A stretch of 56,367 nucleotides of DNA from Nocardioides caldifontis (GCF_008087345.1 NZ_VHIB01000019.1:1-56367), one strand, 5' to 3'; numbered from the stretch's first letter, positions 1-9,793 are shown. Notes: generated from the letters alone by a model not told the origin. Translations and numbers: made by a program.

Positions 1-1219
<1,219 letters not shown>

Positions 1220-1262
1220 CCTTTCCAGGATTGAGAGCCTCCATCAGACCCGGGGCGATTCA

Positions 1263-1334
1263 GAGATCCGCTCCCTGGGCTCCTATGACCGGGCACTGGG
1301 GCTGGTCGACGTCGTCGAGGATGAGGTCGTCTGA
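1263..1334 (+). pseudogene. IS21-family IstA transposase, C-terminal remnant
   Basis: The 23 codons between the IS3 end and the istB start encode EIRSLGSYDRALGLVDVVE followed by four residues and a TGA. The stop overlaps the istB ATG in a TGATG arrangement, the usual translational coupling of istA and istB. The rest of istA is absent; IS3 inserted here and the upstream part is no longer in the window. Assignment is by position and frame rather than by a diagnostic motif. Confidence 0.6.
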
Positions 1335-2155
1335 TGGCCACCCGAACCACGATCAGCCCTCGAACCCCGGGCGCGAAGACCGGTCGCGACGTCACCTCAG
1401 AGCTGGAGTTCCTCACCCGGGCGTTGAAGGCACCGACGCTGCGCGACTCGATCCAGCGGCTGGCCGAACGAGCAAGGGAGGAGTCCTGGACCCATGAAGA
1501 GTTCCTCGCCGCCTGCCTGCAACGCGAGGTCTCAGCCCGTGAGTCCCACGGCGGCGAGGGCCGGATCCGGGCCGCCCGGTTCCCCGCTCGCAAGAGCCTG
1601 GAGGACTTCGACTACGACCACGCCCGCGGCTTGAAGCGGGAGACCATCGCCCACCTGGGGACCCTGGACTTCGTCGCCGCTAAGGAGAACGTCGTCCTGC
1701 TCGGGCCGCCCGGCACCGGCAAGACCCACCTGGCCACCGGATTGGCGATCCGCGCCTGCCAGGCCGGACACAGGGTCCAGTTCGCGACCGCGTCCCAATG
1801 GGTCGACCGCCTGGCCGAAGCCCACCACGCCGGCAGACTCCAAGACGAACTCCGTCGCCTGGTGCGCTACCCGGTCCTGGTCATCGACGAGGTCGGCTAC
1901 ATCCCCTTCGAACCAGAAGCCGCCAACCTGTTCTTCCAGCTCGTCTCATCACGTTACGAACGCGCCAGCCTCATCGTCACCAGCAACAAGAACTTCGCCC
2001 GCTGGGGCGAGGTCTTCGGCGACGACACCGTCGCCGCCGCCATGATCGACAGACTCGTCCACCACGCCGAAGTCATCGCGCTGAAGGGCGACTCCTACCG
2101 GCTGAAGAACCGAGAACTCGGCCGCGTCCCTGCGGCCGTCAACGAGGAGAACTAG
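1334..2155 (+). CDS. istB: IS21-family IstB helper ATPase
   Basis: A 273-aa DnaA/DnaC-like AAA+ ATPase that delivers target DNA to the IstA transposase. Walker A is GPPGTGKT (about residues 124-131), Walker B is VLVIDEVGYI, and a sensor segment LIVTSNKNF follows, all typical of IstB. The N-terminal part is longer and more basic than in the shortest IstB proteins. The ATG overlaps the istA stop. The gene looks intact but its partner istA is destroyed, so it can act only in trans for another IS21 copy. Confidence 0.9.
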   Translation: MATRTTISPRTPGAKTGRDVTSELEFLTRALKAPTLRDSIQRLAERAREESWTHEEFLAACLQREVSARESHGGEGRIRAARFPARKSLEDFDYDHARGLKRETIAHLGTLDFVAAKENVVLLGPPGTGKTHLATGLAIRACQAGHRVQFATASQWVDRLAEAHHAGRLQDELRRLVRYPVLVIDEVGYIPFEPEAANLFFQLVSSRYERASLIVTSNKNFARWGEVFGDDTVAAAMIDRLVHHAEVIALKGDSYRLKNRELGRVPAAVNEEN

Positions 2156-2163
2156 AACCCGAG

Positions 2164-2215
2164 GGGGTCAACTTTCAACCGACGGAAAGGGGTCAGTTTT
2201 CAGCCGCCGTTGACA
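2164..2215 (+). repeat. IS21 right-end repeats
   Basis: Two direct copies of GGGGTCARYTTTCARCCG occur at 2164-2181 and 2189-2206, followed by CCGTTGACA. Read on the other strand the terminus is TGTCAACGGCGGCTG, a typical IS21-type end with multiple transposase-binding repeats. TTGACA at 2210-2215 could also act as a -35 box for the next transposase gene. Confidence 0.65.
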
Positions 2216-2263
2216 CGGGTGCGGTGGGTGAGTGTCTAAGTCGCCTACCGTCCGGAGGTCCTC

Positions 2264-3238
2264 GTGTCCCACCGTAATGCCCGCCTGAACGTGCGTGGCC
2301 GGCAACTACTCGTCGAGCGTGTTTGTGAGCAGGGCTGGGCGGTCGCCCATGCCGCCAAGGCCCAGGGTGTCTCTCGGCAGTGTGCGCACCGCTGGATCAA
2401 CCGCTTCCGCGAGGAAGGCGAAGCCGGTCTGCACGATCGTTCTTCTCGCCCGCACCACTGCCCGTCCCAGACGACGGTCGAGGTCGCGGAAGCGGTCGTG
2501 GCGATGCGCCGCGAGCAGCGCCGTGGTCAGGATTGGATCGGTCCCGAGCTCGGCGTGCCGGCCCGCACGGTGTCCCGGATTCTGCGCCGCCACGGCCTGC
2601 CCTATCTGCGCGAGTGTGACCCGCTGACCGGCGAGGTGATCCGATCCTCGAAGACCACCGCGGTGCGCTACGAACGCGACCAGCCCGGCGAGCTGGTCCA
2701 CGTCGACGTCAAGAAGATCGGCAAGATCCCCGACGGAGGCGGTTGGAAAGCCCTCGGGCGCGAAGTCACCGGCACCCATAGGAACAAGCGAACCAAGATC
2801 GGCTACGACTACGTGCACTCGATGGTCGACGACTACTCGCGCCTGGCCTACTCAGAGATCCTTCCTGACGAGACCGGTCCGACCTGCGCGGCGTTCATGC
2901 TGCGCGCCGCCGAGCAGTTCGCTGCGCACGGCATCGACCAGATCGAGCGGGTGATGACCGACAATCACTGGTCCTACCGACGCTCCACCGACGTCCGCAA
3001 TGCCATCGCCGCACTTGGCGCGAAGCACAAGTTCATCCGACCCCACTGCCCCTGGCAGAACGGCAAGGTCGAAAGGTTCAACCGCACCCTGCAGGTCGAG
3101 TGGGCCTACCGGGAGGTCTTCCTCAGCAACGACGACCGCTGCGCCGCGCTTGCCCCCTGGCTCGAGCACTACAACACTGAACGCCGCCACACCGCGCTCG
3201 GCGGACTTCCGCCGACGACCCGACTGTCACCAACCTGA
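2264..3238 (+). CDS. IS481-family transposase
   Basis: A 324-aa DDE transposase. The first about 110 residues hold two helix-turn-helix domains (leucine-rich repeat-like HTH: VAHAAKAQGVSRQCAHRWINR). The integrase core follows with Asp in LVHVDVKKIG, Asp in RVMTDNHWSY and Glu in NGKVERFNRTL, the order and spacing of IS481. Start is GTG at 2264 with GGAGG at 2252-2256. It is full length and apparently intact. Inverted repeats for this element could not be fixed with confidence on either side. Confidence 0.9.
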   Translation: MSHRNARLNVRGRQLLVERVCEQGWAVAHAAKAQGVSRQCAHRWINRFREEGEAGLHDRSSRPHHCPSQTTVEVAEAVVAMRREQRRGQDWIGPELGVPARTVSRILRRHGLPYLRECDPLTGEVIRSSKTTAVRYERDQPGELVHVDVKKIGKIPDGGGWKALGREVTGTHRNKRTKIGYDYVHSMVDDYSRLAYSEILPDETGPTCAAFMLRAAEQFAAHGIDQIERVMTDNHWSYRRSTDVRNAIAALGAKHKFIRPHCPWQNGKVERFNRTLQVEWAYREVFLSNDDRCAALAPWLEHYNTERRHTALGGLPPTTRLSPT

Positions 3239-3366
3239 CGGCCGAGTACAGCTAGGCGCTGAGTCTGACCTGCCGCGGGTTCCTACGGTCCTTGAGCGTC
3301 GCCCTCAACGTGGACTCGTGCGGCAGGCGGCGTCTCCGGGGCAGTGCGTTGATGTGGACTTGCCAC

Positions 3367-3864
3367 TCACGTGCTCGGAGCGTCCGCCGCTCGGGCGAAG
3401 TGTTCCACTCCTACCTTCACGAACACGGCGGTCGAGGACACCACTGGTCGGTCACCGGGACCGCTCGCGCTGGCAGCCACGAGAAGCTTCCGTCCTTCAC
3501 GGCGGGTCACATGAGCTTCCAGCTTGTACGTCGTTCCTATGAGCACCGGCGCCAAGTATTCAATGGACAGCTGACGGGTAACCGCTGGTCCGCCCTCAAG
3601 GTAAAGGAGGAACCCATAGAAGTCGTCAATCACTGTGGCCACCGCGCCGCCGTGGACGATTCCGGGCGCGCCCACGTGACGGTCGTCGAAGGTGTGCCAC
3701 GCCTGCACGCCGTCGCCCTGGCGAGTCACGCTCAACCGGTGGCCGTGCGGATTGTCGGGCCCGCACCCCAGGCAGTGGGCGTGGTGGGCCGGCAGCTCGG
3801 CGCCATCAGGGTGCGTACCAAACTTCTGCGCCCAAGTGGCGATCAAGGCTCGCATGTCAACCAC
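3367..3864 (-). CDS. Hotdog-fold thioesterase (PaaI-like)
   Basis: A 165-aa single-domain hotdog protein. The family signature helix is visible as GAPGIVHGGAVATVIDDF (about residues 65-82), preceded by CLGCGPDNPHGHRL, a pattern common in actinobacterial PaaI-type acyl-CoA thioesterases. It would hydrolyse acyl-CoA in the cytosol; the substrate cannot be read from sequence. Its start overlaps the upstream tetR stop by 8 bp, so the two are co-transcribed and the regulator probably controls this gene. The pair sits between IS elements and an island border and may be acquired cargo. Confidence 0.8.
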   Translation of the reverse strand: MVDMRALIATWAQKFGTHPDGAELPAHHAHCLGCGPDNPHGHRLSVTRQGDGVQAWHTFDDRHVGAPGIVHGGAVATVIDDFYGFLLYLEGGPAVTRQLSIEYLAPVLIGTTYKLEAHVTRREGRKLLVAASASGPGDRPVVSSTAVFVKVGVEHFARAADAPST

Positions 3865-4468
3865 GGGGAGCTCCGCGCAGGCGCCGTGCCCAAGCGTTCA
3901 GGGCCTCCGCCTGGTGGCGGCTGGAATGTGGCGCGAGCAGACCGCTGACTCCGCGACCGAGGAGGAGGTCCAACGTCAGCCTGATCTCGATCGAGTCGTC
4001 AGTGACGTAGGTGCGGCAGATCTCGGCGAGTTCGGCGTTGACGCGGTCCTCAGCGGGAACTAGCTCCGTCCGTAAGGCGCGGTGTGAGCGGGCGGCCACC
4101 CACAGCTCCAGACTCGCCGCGTACAGCGGGTTGGACAGGGCCTCTGCCAATAGCCTGAGTGCTGTTTCAGGGTTCTGCGTGGTCGACGACTTCTCCTGTC
4201 GGCCATCTGAGCGTCCCAATCGAGACATCTGATCTCGCACTCGCCGTAGGCGCTTCTGCGCCAGGTGCTCGACGGCTGCCACTAATAGTTGGTCACGCGT
4301 GCCGAAGTGGTGCAACTGCGCCCCGCGCGACAGACCAGCCCGCTCCGCCACCGCAGCGCTGGTCGTGCCCACGTAGCCGAGCTCGGCCAGGCAGGTCACC
4401 GTGGCGTCCAGCAGGGCCCGGCGCGTTGCGGCCGAACGCTCCTCTTGTCGTCTCACTTGCACCGGCAT
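3857..4468 (-). CDS. TetR-family transcriptional regulator
   Basis: A 203-aa regulator. The N-terminal TetR HTH (about residues 12-58) is clear: TRRALLDATVTCLAELGY, then TTSAAVAERAGLSRGAQLHHF. The remaining helical part would bind an effector and dimerise; the ligand is unknown. It is the first gene of a two-gene minus-strand operon with the thioesterase. A near-perfect inverted repeat 12 bp upstream of the ATG (4480-4501) fits an autoregulatory operator. Confidence 0.88.
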   Translation of the reverse strand: MPVQVRRQEERSAATRRALLDATVTCLAELGYVGTTSAAVAERAGLSRGAQLHHFGTRDQLLVAAVEHLAQKRLRRVRDQMSRLGRSDGRQEKSSTTQNPETALRLLAEALSNPLYAASLELWVAARSHRALRTELVPAEDRVNAELAEICRTYVTDDSIEIRLTLDLLLGRGVSGLLAPHSSRHQAEALNAWARRLRGAPRG

Positions 4469-4479
4469 GTGCCGAGGTT

Positions 4480-4501
4480 ACATGCGTGCGTGAACGTATG
4501 T
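4480..4501. promoter_or_regulatory. Probable TetR operator
   Basis: The inverted repeat ACATGCGT-N6-ACGTATGT has 7 of 8 bases symmetric. It lies 12-33 bp upstream of the tetR ATG, where autorepressing TetR proteins usually bind. The role is inferred from position and symmetry only. Confidence 0.5.
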
Positions 4502-4655
4502 AGGCAAGGGCGGGCCAGCCGGGTGTGCTGCGCTGCGATGCCTTCTGATGCGCCTCGCGGCCAGCTCGGGACCTGGCAGCGGGAAGGCACCCGATGGTTC
4601 GAGTTGCCGGTCACGACCGCTGCCCGTCAGTTCGGCGGTGCTCGGCACTCGAGCA

Positions 4656-4677
4656 GTGACAACTTTGTGACAACTTT
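4656..4677 (+). repeat. Tandem 11-bp direct repeat
   Basis: GTGACAACTTT occurs twice, head to tail and without change. It is unusually AT-rich for this DNA. Short tandem repeats of this kind near a tRNA end can be recombinase arm sites, but nothing here proves that. Confidence 0.6.
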
Positions 4678-4867
4678 GCCGCGCGGAAGCGTACGCTCGA
4701 CGGCACAAGAGCGACCAGTGGTGGGGAAATTCTAGTGACGGTTGAGTGGGCTGGGATCACCCGCGGTGGGTGGCATTCCCGCAGGTCAGAGCACAAGTCC
4801 GCGCACCCGTGCACTCATCCGCCTAAGTCGGAGCGCTCGACTGCTCACGGCCAGAACGCGACTCACG

Positions 4868-4910
4868 TGCGACCGGAGGGTTGTTGGTTCGAGTCCAACC
4901 GGGGGAGCCA
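4868..4910 (+). pseudogene. 3' half of a tRNA gene (att-site remnant)
   Basis: The stretch contains a T arm (GTTGG TTCGAGT CCAAC) followed by CGGGGGAGCCA, that is, a 3' acceptor strand with encoded CCA. No matching 5' half precedes it: bases before 4868 do not form the D arm or the acceptor partner (expected TCCCCCG). This is what remains when an element integrates into a tRNA 3' end. The tRNA identity cannot be fixed from the remaining half. Confidence 0.65.
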
Positions 4911-4913
4911 CCG

Positions 4914-4951
4914 AACCCCGTCTGACCTGCGGAAACGCGTCAGGCGGGGTT
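4914..4951 (+). terminator. Stem-loop terminator after the tRNA remnant
   Basis: AACCCCG-T-CTGAC pairs with GTCAG-G-CGGGGTT around a 12-nt loop, giving 13 pairs with one G-U. There is no long T run, but its place right behind the tRNA end fits a tRNA terminator. Confidence 0.65.
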
Positions 4952-5009
4952 CTCCTGTTCCGACCTGGGGCTGACGGCGGGAGGTGGAGCCACCCGGCCG
5001 CTGTGGCTG

Positions 5010-5804
5010 GTGACGAGCGAGCCCGGAGGACGCCGGATCCTGAGGTATACCCGTGTCGTGGAGAGTTGCCGGCCGCCGGAAGTGATCGTGATCGGCGCGA
5101 TGAAGTGCGCGACCACTGCGGTGCACGCCTACCTGGATGCCCATCCTGACATCAGGATGTCGCGGTTGAAGGAGCTGAACTTCTTCAATGGCCCCGAGCG
5201 TGCTCCGCACGGGGAGTCCGAGACCTGGTGGAGGTCCGGCCAGTGGCACCGTGGGGTGGGCTGGTACGCCGCGCAGTTCGACGACCGCGCGCCGATCCGA
5301 GGCGAGTGTTCCCCGGCGTACACCTCGCCCACGTTCCCTGAGGTGGCACGCAGGATGGCGTCCGTCGCCCCGGACGTGCGGCTGGTCTACCTCGTCCGGG
5401 ATCCCGTGGAGCGGGCCGTGTCCCAGTTCGAGCACCACCGGCGGGAGGGGACGGAGCGTCGGACGATGTCCGAGGCGCTCCTCGACCCCGACAGCCAGTA
5501 CGTCGCCCGCAGCCGGTACTTCTCCCGGTTGCAGCCGTTCCTGGAGGTGTTCCCCCGCGCGGCGCTCAGGATCGTCGTGCAGGAGAGGTTGCTGCACCAG
5601 CGGCGTCGGGAGATCGCTGCGCTGTACGACCATGTCGGCGCCCCTCCCTACTGGGACGAGGAGTGCCACGGCGCGCGCCACCACGTCGGATCCGGCAACG
5701 TGGCCATCGCCCCAGCAGTGCGCCGGAGGTTCTGGGGCCGTGTCGCCGAGGACGTCGATCGGCTGCGGGGCCTGCTCGGCGACGCGATCCCGGAGTGGGG
5801 TTAG
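5010..5804 (+). CDS. Sulfotransferase-domain protein
   Basis: A 264-aa PAPS-dependent sulfotransferase. The 5'-phosphosulfate loop IVIGAMKCATTAVHAYL (about residues 25-41) and the 3'-phosphate motif RDPVERAVSQFEHH (about 128-141) are both intact, as in the Stf0/heparan N-sulfotransferase-like group. It would transfer sulfate from PAPS to a hydroxyl or amine of a glycan or lipid in the cytosol. Being about 3 kb before a surface polysaccharide locus, it may decorate that polymer; this is inference. The start is uncertain: GTG at 5010 or an in-frame GTG about 16 codons later, closer to the conserved domain. Confidence 0.85.
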   Translation: MTSEPGGRRILRYTRVVESCRPPEVIVIGAMKCATTAVHAYLDAHPDIRMSRLKELNFFNGPERAPHGESETWWRSGQWHRGVGWYAAQFDDRAPIRGECSPAYTSPTFPEVARRMASVAPDVRLVYLVRDPVERAVSQFEHHRREGTERRTMSEALLDPDSQYVARSRYFSRLQPFLEVFPRAALRIVVQERLLHQRRREIAALYDHVGAPPYWDEECHGARHHVGSGNVAIAPAVRRRFWGRVAEDVDRLRGLLGDAIPEWG

Positions 5805-5994
5805 CGTCGACCCTCTCGGTCGTCGCCGAAACGCTCGTGGGCGTCGAAGCACGCGTTGGCTCGTCGAGAGCTGGGTACGCGCCAAGCATGCGTGCACTCG
5901 TCCTGCCGAGACGGTGAACTCCGATGCTCGTGCCGGCTGACTGCCCTGCGACCACCGGCTGAGGTGGTCGAACCATCGAGACGAGGAGGCCGAC

Positions 5995-7554
5995 GTGGCC
6001 CTGTCCTACCCGACCCGACCGGGTGACATCGACCATCTGATCGCCGACGACCACGCGATCGTCGAGCGGCAGTTCCAGCACCTGGAAGCCGGCCGCGGCA
6101 ACCGGCGGGTGCTGGTCGACCAGATCTCCTTCGAGCTGGCGTTGCACGCCTTCGCGGAGGAGACCGTGCTCTACCCGGACTGGCCCGAGGTCGGGATGGA
6201 GGACGAGCACGACGACGCCGAGCACGAGCACCAGCAGATCAAGGAGCTGCTGGTGGTGCTCGGGCGCACGGAACCCGGAGAGCAGGAGTTCGAGCAGGCT
6301 CTCGCTCGGTTGATGGAGGTCGTCCGCCACCACGTCCACGACGAGGAGGACGAGGAGCTCCCGGAGTTCCGGGCCAAGGCGGGAGCCGAACGGATGGCCG
6401 AGCTCGGCAAGCAGTTCCTCGCCGCGAAGCGGCGAGCGCCTACGCGTCCGCATCCGCATGCGCCGGACGAGGGTCTTGCCGAGCACATTGCCGGGATGCT
6501 CGCCAAGCCGCTCGACCGCGTCCGCGACATGCTCTCCGGGAAGCAGAAGGAGATGGCCACGGACGCCTCGGGGCTGCTGGACCCGGAGGCCCAGGCGATC
6601 GTCGATGCGCACTCCTCGCTGGGCCCGTTGCCCTTCGAGATCCTGGAGCCTGACCAGGCGCGCAGGCAGCCGGGCCCGGACGCCGCGGTGAAGAAGGTGA
6701 TGGCCGAGCGGGGCATCGACGGCCCGGAGCCGGTCGCTTCGGTGGACGACCTCAGGATCCCGGACGCCGGCGGTGGCGAGCAGACGTTGCGGGTCTACAC
6801 CCCCGAGTCGGGTGGGCCGGGGCCGCGTCCGGTGATCATGTGGATCCACGGCGGTGGCTGGGTCCTGTTCGACATCGACACCTACGACGCCTCCTGTCGG
6901 GGGCTGGCGAACAAGACCGGCGCGATCGTCGTGTCACCGGACTACCGGCGCGCACCCGAAGCGGGCTTTCCCGCCTCCCACGACGACGTGCTCACCGCCT
7001 ACCGCTGGGTGGTGGCCAACGCCGGCTCCTTCGGCGGTGACCCGGCGCGGGTCGGCATCGGAGGCGAGTCGGTCGGGGGCACCATGGCCGCGGCAACCTG
7101 CCTCCAGCTCGCCGAGGCCGGTGAGCCGCTGCCTGCCGCGCAGGTCTGTGTCTACCCACTGACGACGGCCGAGCAGTACGGCGACTCGATGGACGACGCC
7201 GCCGATGGCCGGCCGCTCAACCGGGCGCTGCTGTCGTGGATGGCGATGCATGCCTTCGAGGGCAAGCCGGAGGCCGCGAAGGACCCGCGCGTCGACCTCC
7301 TCGGTGTCCCGGTGGAGCGACTGGCAGCACTGCCGCCCACGCTGGTGATCACCGCAGACCGAGACGTCCTCCGGAGCCAGGGACAGGAGCTCGCCCGCCG
7401 GCTCGAGGCCGCTGGAGTGCCCACGGAGGTGCGTCACTACGACGGCGTCATGCACGAGTTCTTCGGCGCCGCCGCAGTTCTGGAGAAGGCCGAGGACGCC
7501 CAGCAGGCGGCGGCTCGGCACTTGACCGCGGCCTTCGCCGGAACCAGCGGGTGA
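5995..7554 (+). CDS. Hemerythrin HHE domain fused to an alpha/beta-hydrolase (HSL family)
   Basis: A 519-aa two-domain protein. Residues about 10-135 form a hemerythrin-like bundle with the spaced His/Glu ligands (DDHAIVERQF, HAFAEETVLYP, EHEHQQIKE, HHVHDEEDEELP). Residues about 230-515 are a hormone-sensitive-lipase-type hydrolase with the oxyanion motif HGGG (285-288), nucleophile Ser359 in GESVGG, Asp455 in TADRD and His487 in VMHEFF. All catalytic residues are present, so it should be an active esterase with an attached diiron or oxygen-sensing module. Start is GTG 5995 behind GAGGAGG. The stop overlaps the next gene's GTG by 4 bp, so they are coupled. Confidence 0.85.
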   Translation: MALSYPTRPGDIDHLIADDHAIVERQFQHLEAGRGNRRVLVDQISFELALHAFAEETVLYPDWPEVGMEDEHDDAEHEHQQIKELLVVLGRTEPGEQEFEQALARLMEVVRHHVHDEEDEELPEFRAKAGAERMAELGKQFLAAKRRAPTRPHPHAPDEGLAEHIAGMLAKPLDRVRDMLSGKQKEMATDASGLLDPEAQAIVDAHSSLGPLPFEILEPDQARRQPGPDAAVKKVMAERGIDGPEPVASVDDLRIPDAGGGEQTLRVYTPESGGPGPRPVIMWIHGGGWVLFDIDTYDASCRGLANKTGAIVVSPDYRRAPEAGFPASHDDVLTAYRWVVANAGSFGGDPARVGIGGESVGGTMAAATCLQLAEAGEPLPAAQVCVYPLTTAEQYGDSMDDAADGRPLNRALLSWMAMHAFEGKPEAAKDPRVDLLGVPVERLAALPPTLVITADRDVLRSQGQELARRLEAAGVPTEVRHYDGVMHEFFGAAAVLEKAEDAQQAAARHLTAAFAGTSG

Positions 7555-8672
7555 CCGCGCCGGGCGAGCCCGCGGTCGACGAGGCGGTCGGCTCGTTGGA
7601 GGTCGTGCACACCTTCACCGGCCCGATGCCCACCGGGGTGAGCGTGTCGGACCGGGGCCGGGTCTTCGTCAACTTCCCCCAGTGGGGTGACGACGTGGCC
7701 GCAACGGTCGTGGAGCTTCGCGATGGTGAGGAGGTGCCGTACCCGAGCCAGGCGTGGAACTCACCGAACGGGGATGACGACGCGTCGGCGTTCGTGTCGG
7801 TGCAGAGCATCGTGGTCGACCCGGCCGACCGGCTCTGGGTGCTGGACACCGGTGCGCCGATGTTCGCCGAGACGAAGCCTGGTGGACCGAAGCTGGTCTG
7901 CGTCGACCTGGACACCGACACGGTGCAGCAGGTCATCACCATCTCGCCGACCGTCGCGCTGCCGACGACGTACCTCAACGACGTCCGCTTCGACCTGCGC
8001 CCCGGCGAAGGCTGGGGCGAGGCCGGCATCGCCTACATCACCGACTCCTCCGACTCCGGCCCGAACGGGATCATCGTGGTCGACCTCGCCACCGGCGAGT
8101 CATGGCGCCGGCTCCACGACCATCCGAGCACCAAGGCACTGCACCCTCCCGACCTGCGCATGGTGGTCGAAGGAGTCGACTTCTGCGAACGGTCCGAGGA
8201 CGGCTCCACCGCACCGGTGCTGATGGGCGCCGATGGCATCGCGATCGCCGCCGACGGCTCCCGGCTGTACTACTGCCCGCTTTCGTCGCGCCGTTGGTAC
8301 AGCGTCGCCACGGAGGCCCTCGTCGACCGATCCCTGTCGGACGACGAGGTCGCCGCCACCGTCGTGGACGAGGGCGACAAGGGTTCCGCCGGGGACGGGA
8401 TGGAGACCGACGACCAGGGGCGGCTCTACGTCACCGACGGCGAGCACAACGCCATCCACCATCGGCTCCCTGACGGTTCCTGGGAGCCGGTCGTCCACGA
8501 CGAGCGGCTGCTCTGGCCGGACACCATGTCGGTCGCCGCCGACGGCTACCTGTACGTGACGGCCAACCCGCTCTACCGGCAGGCGAGGTACCACGCCGGA
8601 CGGGACGAGCGCCGCAAGCCCTACGTCCTCTTCCGCACACCGATCGGGGCAGGCAGGGTCCGGCTGCGGTGA
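7551..8672 (+). CDS. Yellow/major royal jelly protein-like beta-propeller
   Basis: About 373 aa starting at GTG 7551, which overlaps the previous stop (GTGA). The open frame extends further upstream but only as a shadow of the hydrolase. Segments such as GRVFVNFPQW, YLNDVRFDL, GIAYITDSS, GADGIAIAADG and GSAGDGMETDDQGRLYVTD are repeated propeller strands of the MRJP/Yellow family, found in bacteria as L-dopachrome tautomerase-related or SMP-30-like proteins. No signal peptide is seen. The reaction is unknown; coupling to the hemerythrin-hydrolase suggests a shared small-molecule pathway. Confidence 0.75.
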   Translation: MTAPGEPAVDEAVGSLEVVHTFTGPMPTGVSVSDRGRVFVNFPQWGDDVAATVVELRDGEEVPYPSQAWNSPNGDDDASAFVSVQSIVVDPADRLWVLDTGAPMFAETKPGGPKLVCVDLDTDTVQQVITISPTVALPTTYLNDVRFDLRPGEGWGEAGIAYITDSSDSGPNGIIVVDLATGESWRRLHDHPSTKALHPPDLRMVVEGVDFCERSEDGSTAPVLMGADGIAIAADGSRLYYCPLSSRRWYSVATEALVDRSLSDDEVAATVVDEGDKGSAGDGMETDDQGRLYVTDGEHNAIHHRLPDGSWEPVVHDERLLWPDTMSVAADGYLYVTANPLYRQARYHAGRDERRKPYVLFRTPIGAGRVRLR

Positions 8673-8798
8673 TCCGGCCTCGACGCGGGACCTGGCCACG
8701 GACTTCCCATGCCTCCCTGGCCGCCTGCCGGCTGGCTGTTCTCTGACCGCCTGACCGGTTGATGCCGACAGCACTCGACGCTCAAACCCGCCGACATT

Positions 8799-8816
8799 GG
8801 GTACCGAAGACCTGTG
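8799..8816 (+). promoter_or_regulatory. Shared upstream motif GGGTACC-N3-GACCTGTG
   Basis: The block lies 9 bp before the ATG of the UDP-glucuronate decarboxylase-like gene. Almost the same block, with a 4-nt spacer, occurs at 19160-19178 at the start of the UDP-glucose dehydrogenase gene. The two genes act in one pathway, so a shared promoter or operator is plausible. Confidence 0.4.
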
Positions 8817-8824
8817 AGTGCCAC

Positions 8825-9793
8825 ATGAGAGAACACTGGGTGGGCAGGCGTGTCGTCGTCACCGGCGGCGCCGGGTTCGTGGGGTCGTGGGTGTGCGAGC
8901 GGCTGATCGATCTCGACGCGGAGGTCGTCGCCGTCGACAACTTCCTGACCGGGACCCCGGACAACGTCCGCCACCTGGAGCACGAGCCCGGCTTCAGCCT
9001 CGTCCGGCGGGACGTGTGCGCCGGGCTGGAGGTCGAGGGCGAGGTGGACGTGGTCCTGCACCTGGCGTCACCGGCCTCGCCCGTGCACTACCTGGAGCAC
9101 CCCCTGGAGACGCTCCGGGTCGGCAGCGAGGGCACCTGGAACGCGCTGCGGCTGGCCGAGGCGCGGGGCGCCCGCTTCCTGCTCGCCTCGACCTCCGAGG
9201 TGTACGGCGACCCGCTGGTACACCCTCAACCGGAGACCTACTGGGGCAACGTCAACCCGATCGGGCCGCGGAGCGTGTACGACGAGTCGAAGCGGTTCGC
9301 CGAGTCGCTCACCACGGCGTACCGGAAGGAGCGCGGGGTCGACGCCACCATCGTCCGGATCTTCAACACCTACGGGCCGCGCATGCGGCTCGACGACGGC
9401 CGCGCCATCCCGGCCTTCATGTCGCAGGCCCTCGCCGGCCGGCCCCTCACGGTCGCCGGTGACGGAAGCCAGACGCGGTCGCTGTGCTACGTCGAGGACA
9501 CGGTGGAGGGGATCCTCGCCCTGGCTGCGAGCGGCCACCCGGGGCCGGTCAACATCGGCAGCGCCGACGAGCTGACGATGCGTGAGCTGGCCGAGCAGGT
9601 CCGTGCGCTCGCCGCGTCCGACTCGCCGCTCGAGTTCGTCGACCTGCCCGTCGACGACCCGAAGCTGCGCCGCCCGGACACCACGCTTGCCGCGGAGCTC
9701 CTGGACTGGCAGCCGCGGACCATCCTCGAGGAGGGGCTCAAGCGGACGCTGGAGTGGTTCGCCCAGACGACCCGCACGCAGTCGGGTTCCTGA
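8825..9793 (+). CDS. UDP-glucuronate decarboxylase-like extended SDR (UDP-xylose synthase type)
   Basis: A 322-aa NAD-dependent nucleotide-sugar enzyme. It has the Rossmann motif TGGAGFVGS (about 14-22), LHLASPASPVHYLEHP, STSEVYGDPLVHPQPETYWG and the catalytic pair Tyr152/Lys156 in YDESK. The block from ASPASP to ETYWGNVNP is characteristic of UDP-xylose synthases, which oxidise and decarboxylate UDP-glucuronate. The dTDP-glucose 4,6-dehydratase relatives are the main alternative. ATG 8825 is chosen because the glycine motif then lies close to the N-terminus. Its 3' end overlaps the convergent GT9 gene by 56 bp. Confidence 0.82.
   Translation: MREHWVGRRVVVTGGAGFVGSWVCERLIDLDAEVVAVDNFLTGTPDNVRHLEHEPGFSLVRRDVCAGLEVEGEVDVVLHLASPASPVHYLEHPLETLRVGSEGTWNALRLAEARGARFLLASTSEVYGDPLVHPQPETYWGNVNPIGPRSVYDESKRFAESLTTAYRKERGVDATIVRIFNTYGPRMRLDDGRAIPAFMSQALAGRPLTVAGDGSQTRSLCYVEDTVEGILALAASGHPGPVNIGSADELTMRELAEQVRALAASDSPLEFVDLPVDDPKLRRPDTTLAAELLDWQPRTILEEGLKRTLEWFAQTTRTQSGS

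Larger units (their letters stand above)
4502..5009. other. Intergenic stretch at a probable island border
   Basis: No convincing coding region is seen here. It contains a tandem 11-bp repeat (4656-4677), the 3' half of a tRNA gene (4868-4910) and a strong terminator (4914-4951). These features suggest the right-hand junction of an older integrated element carrying the IS cluster and the tetR operon. Confidence 0.5.

Noticed and set aside
4863-5897. Minus-strand frame of 344 codons ending RLDSNQQPSGRT
   Set aside because: The ending is antisense translation of the tRNA 3' half and the rest is antisense to the sulfotransferase. Such endings are well-known artefacts.
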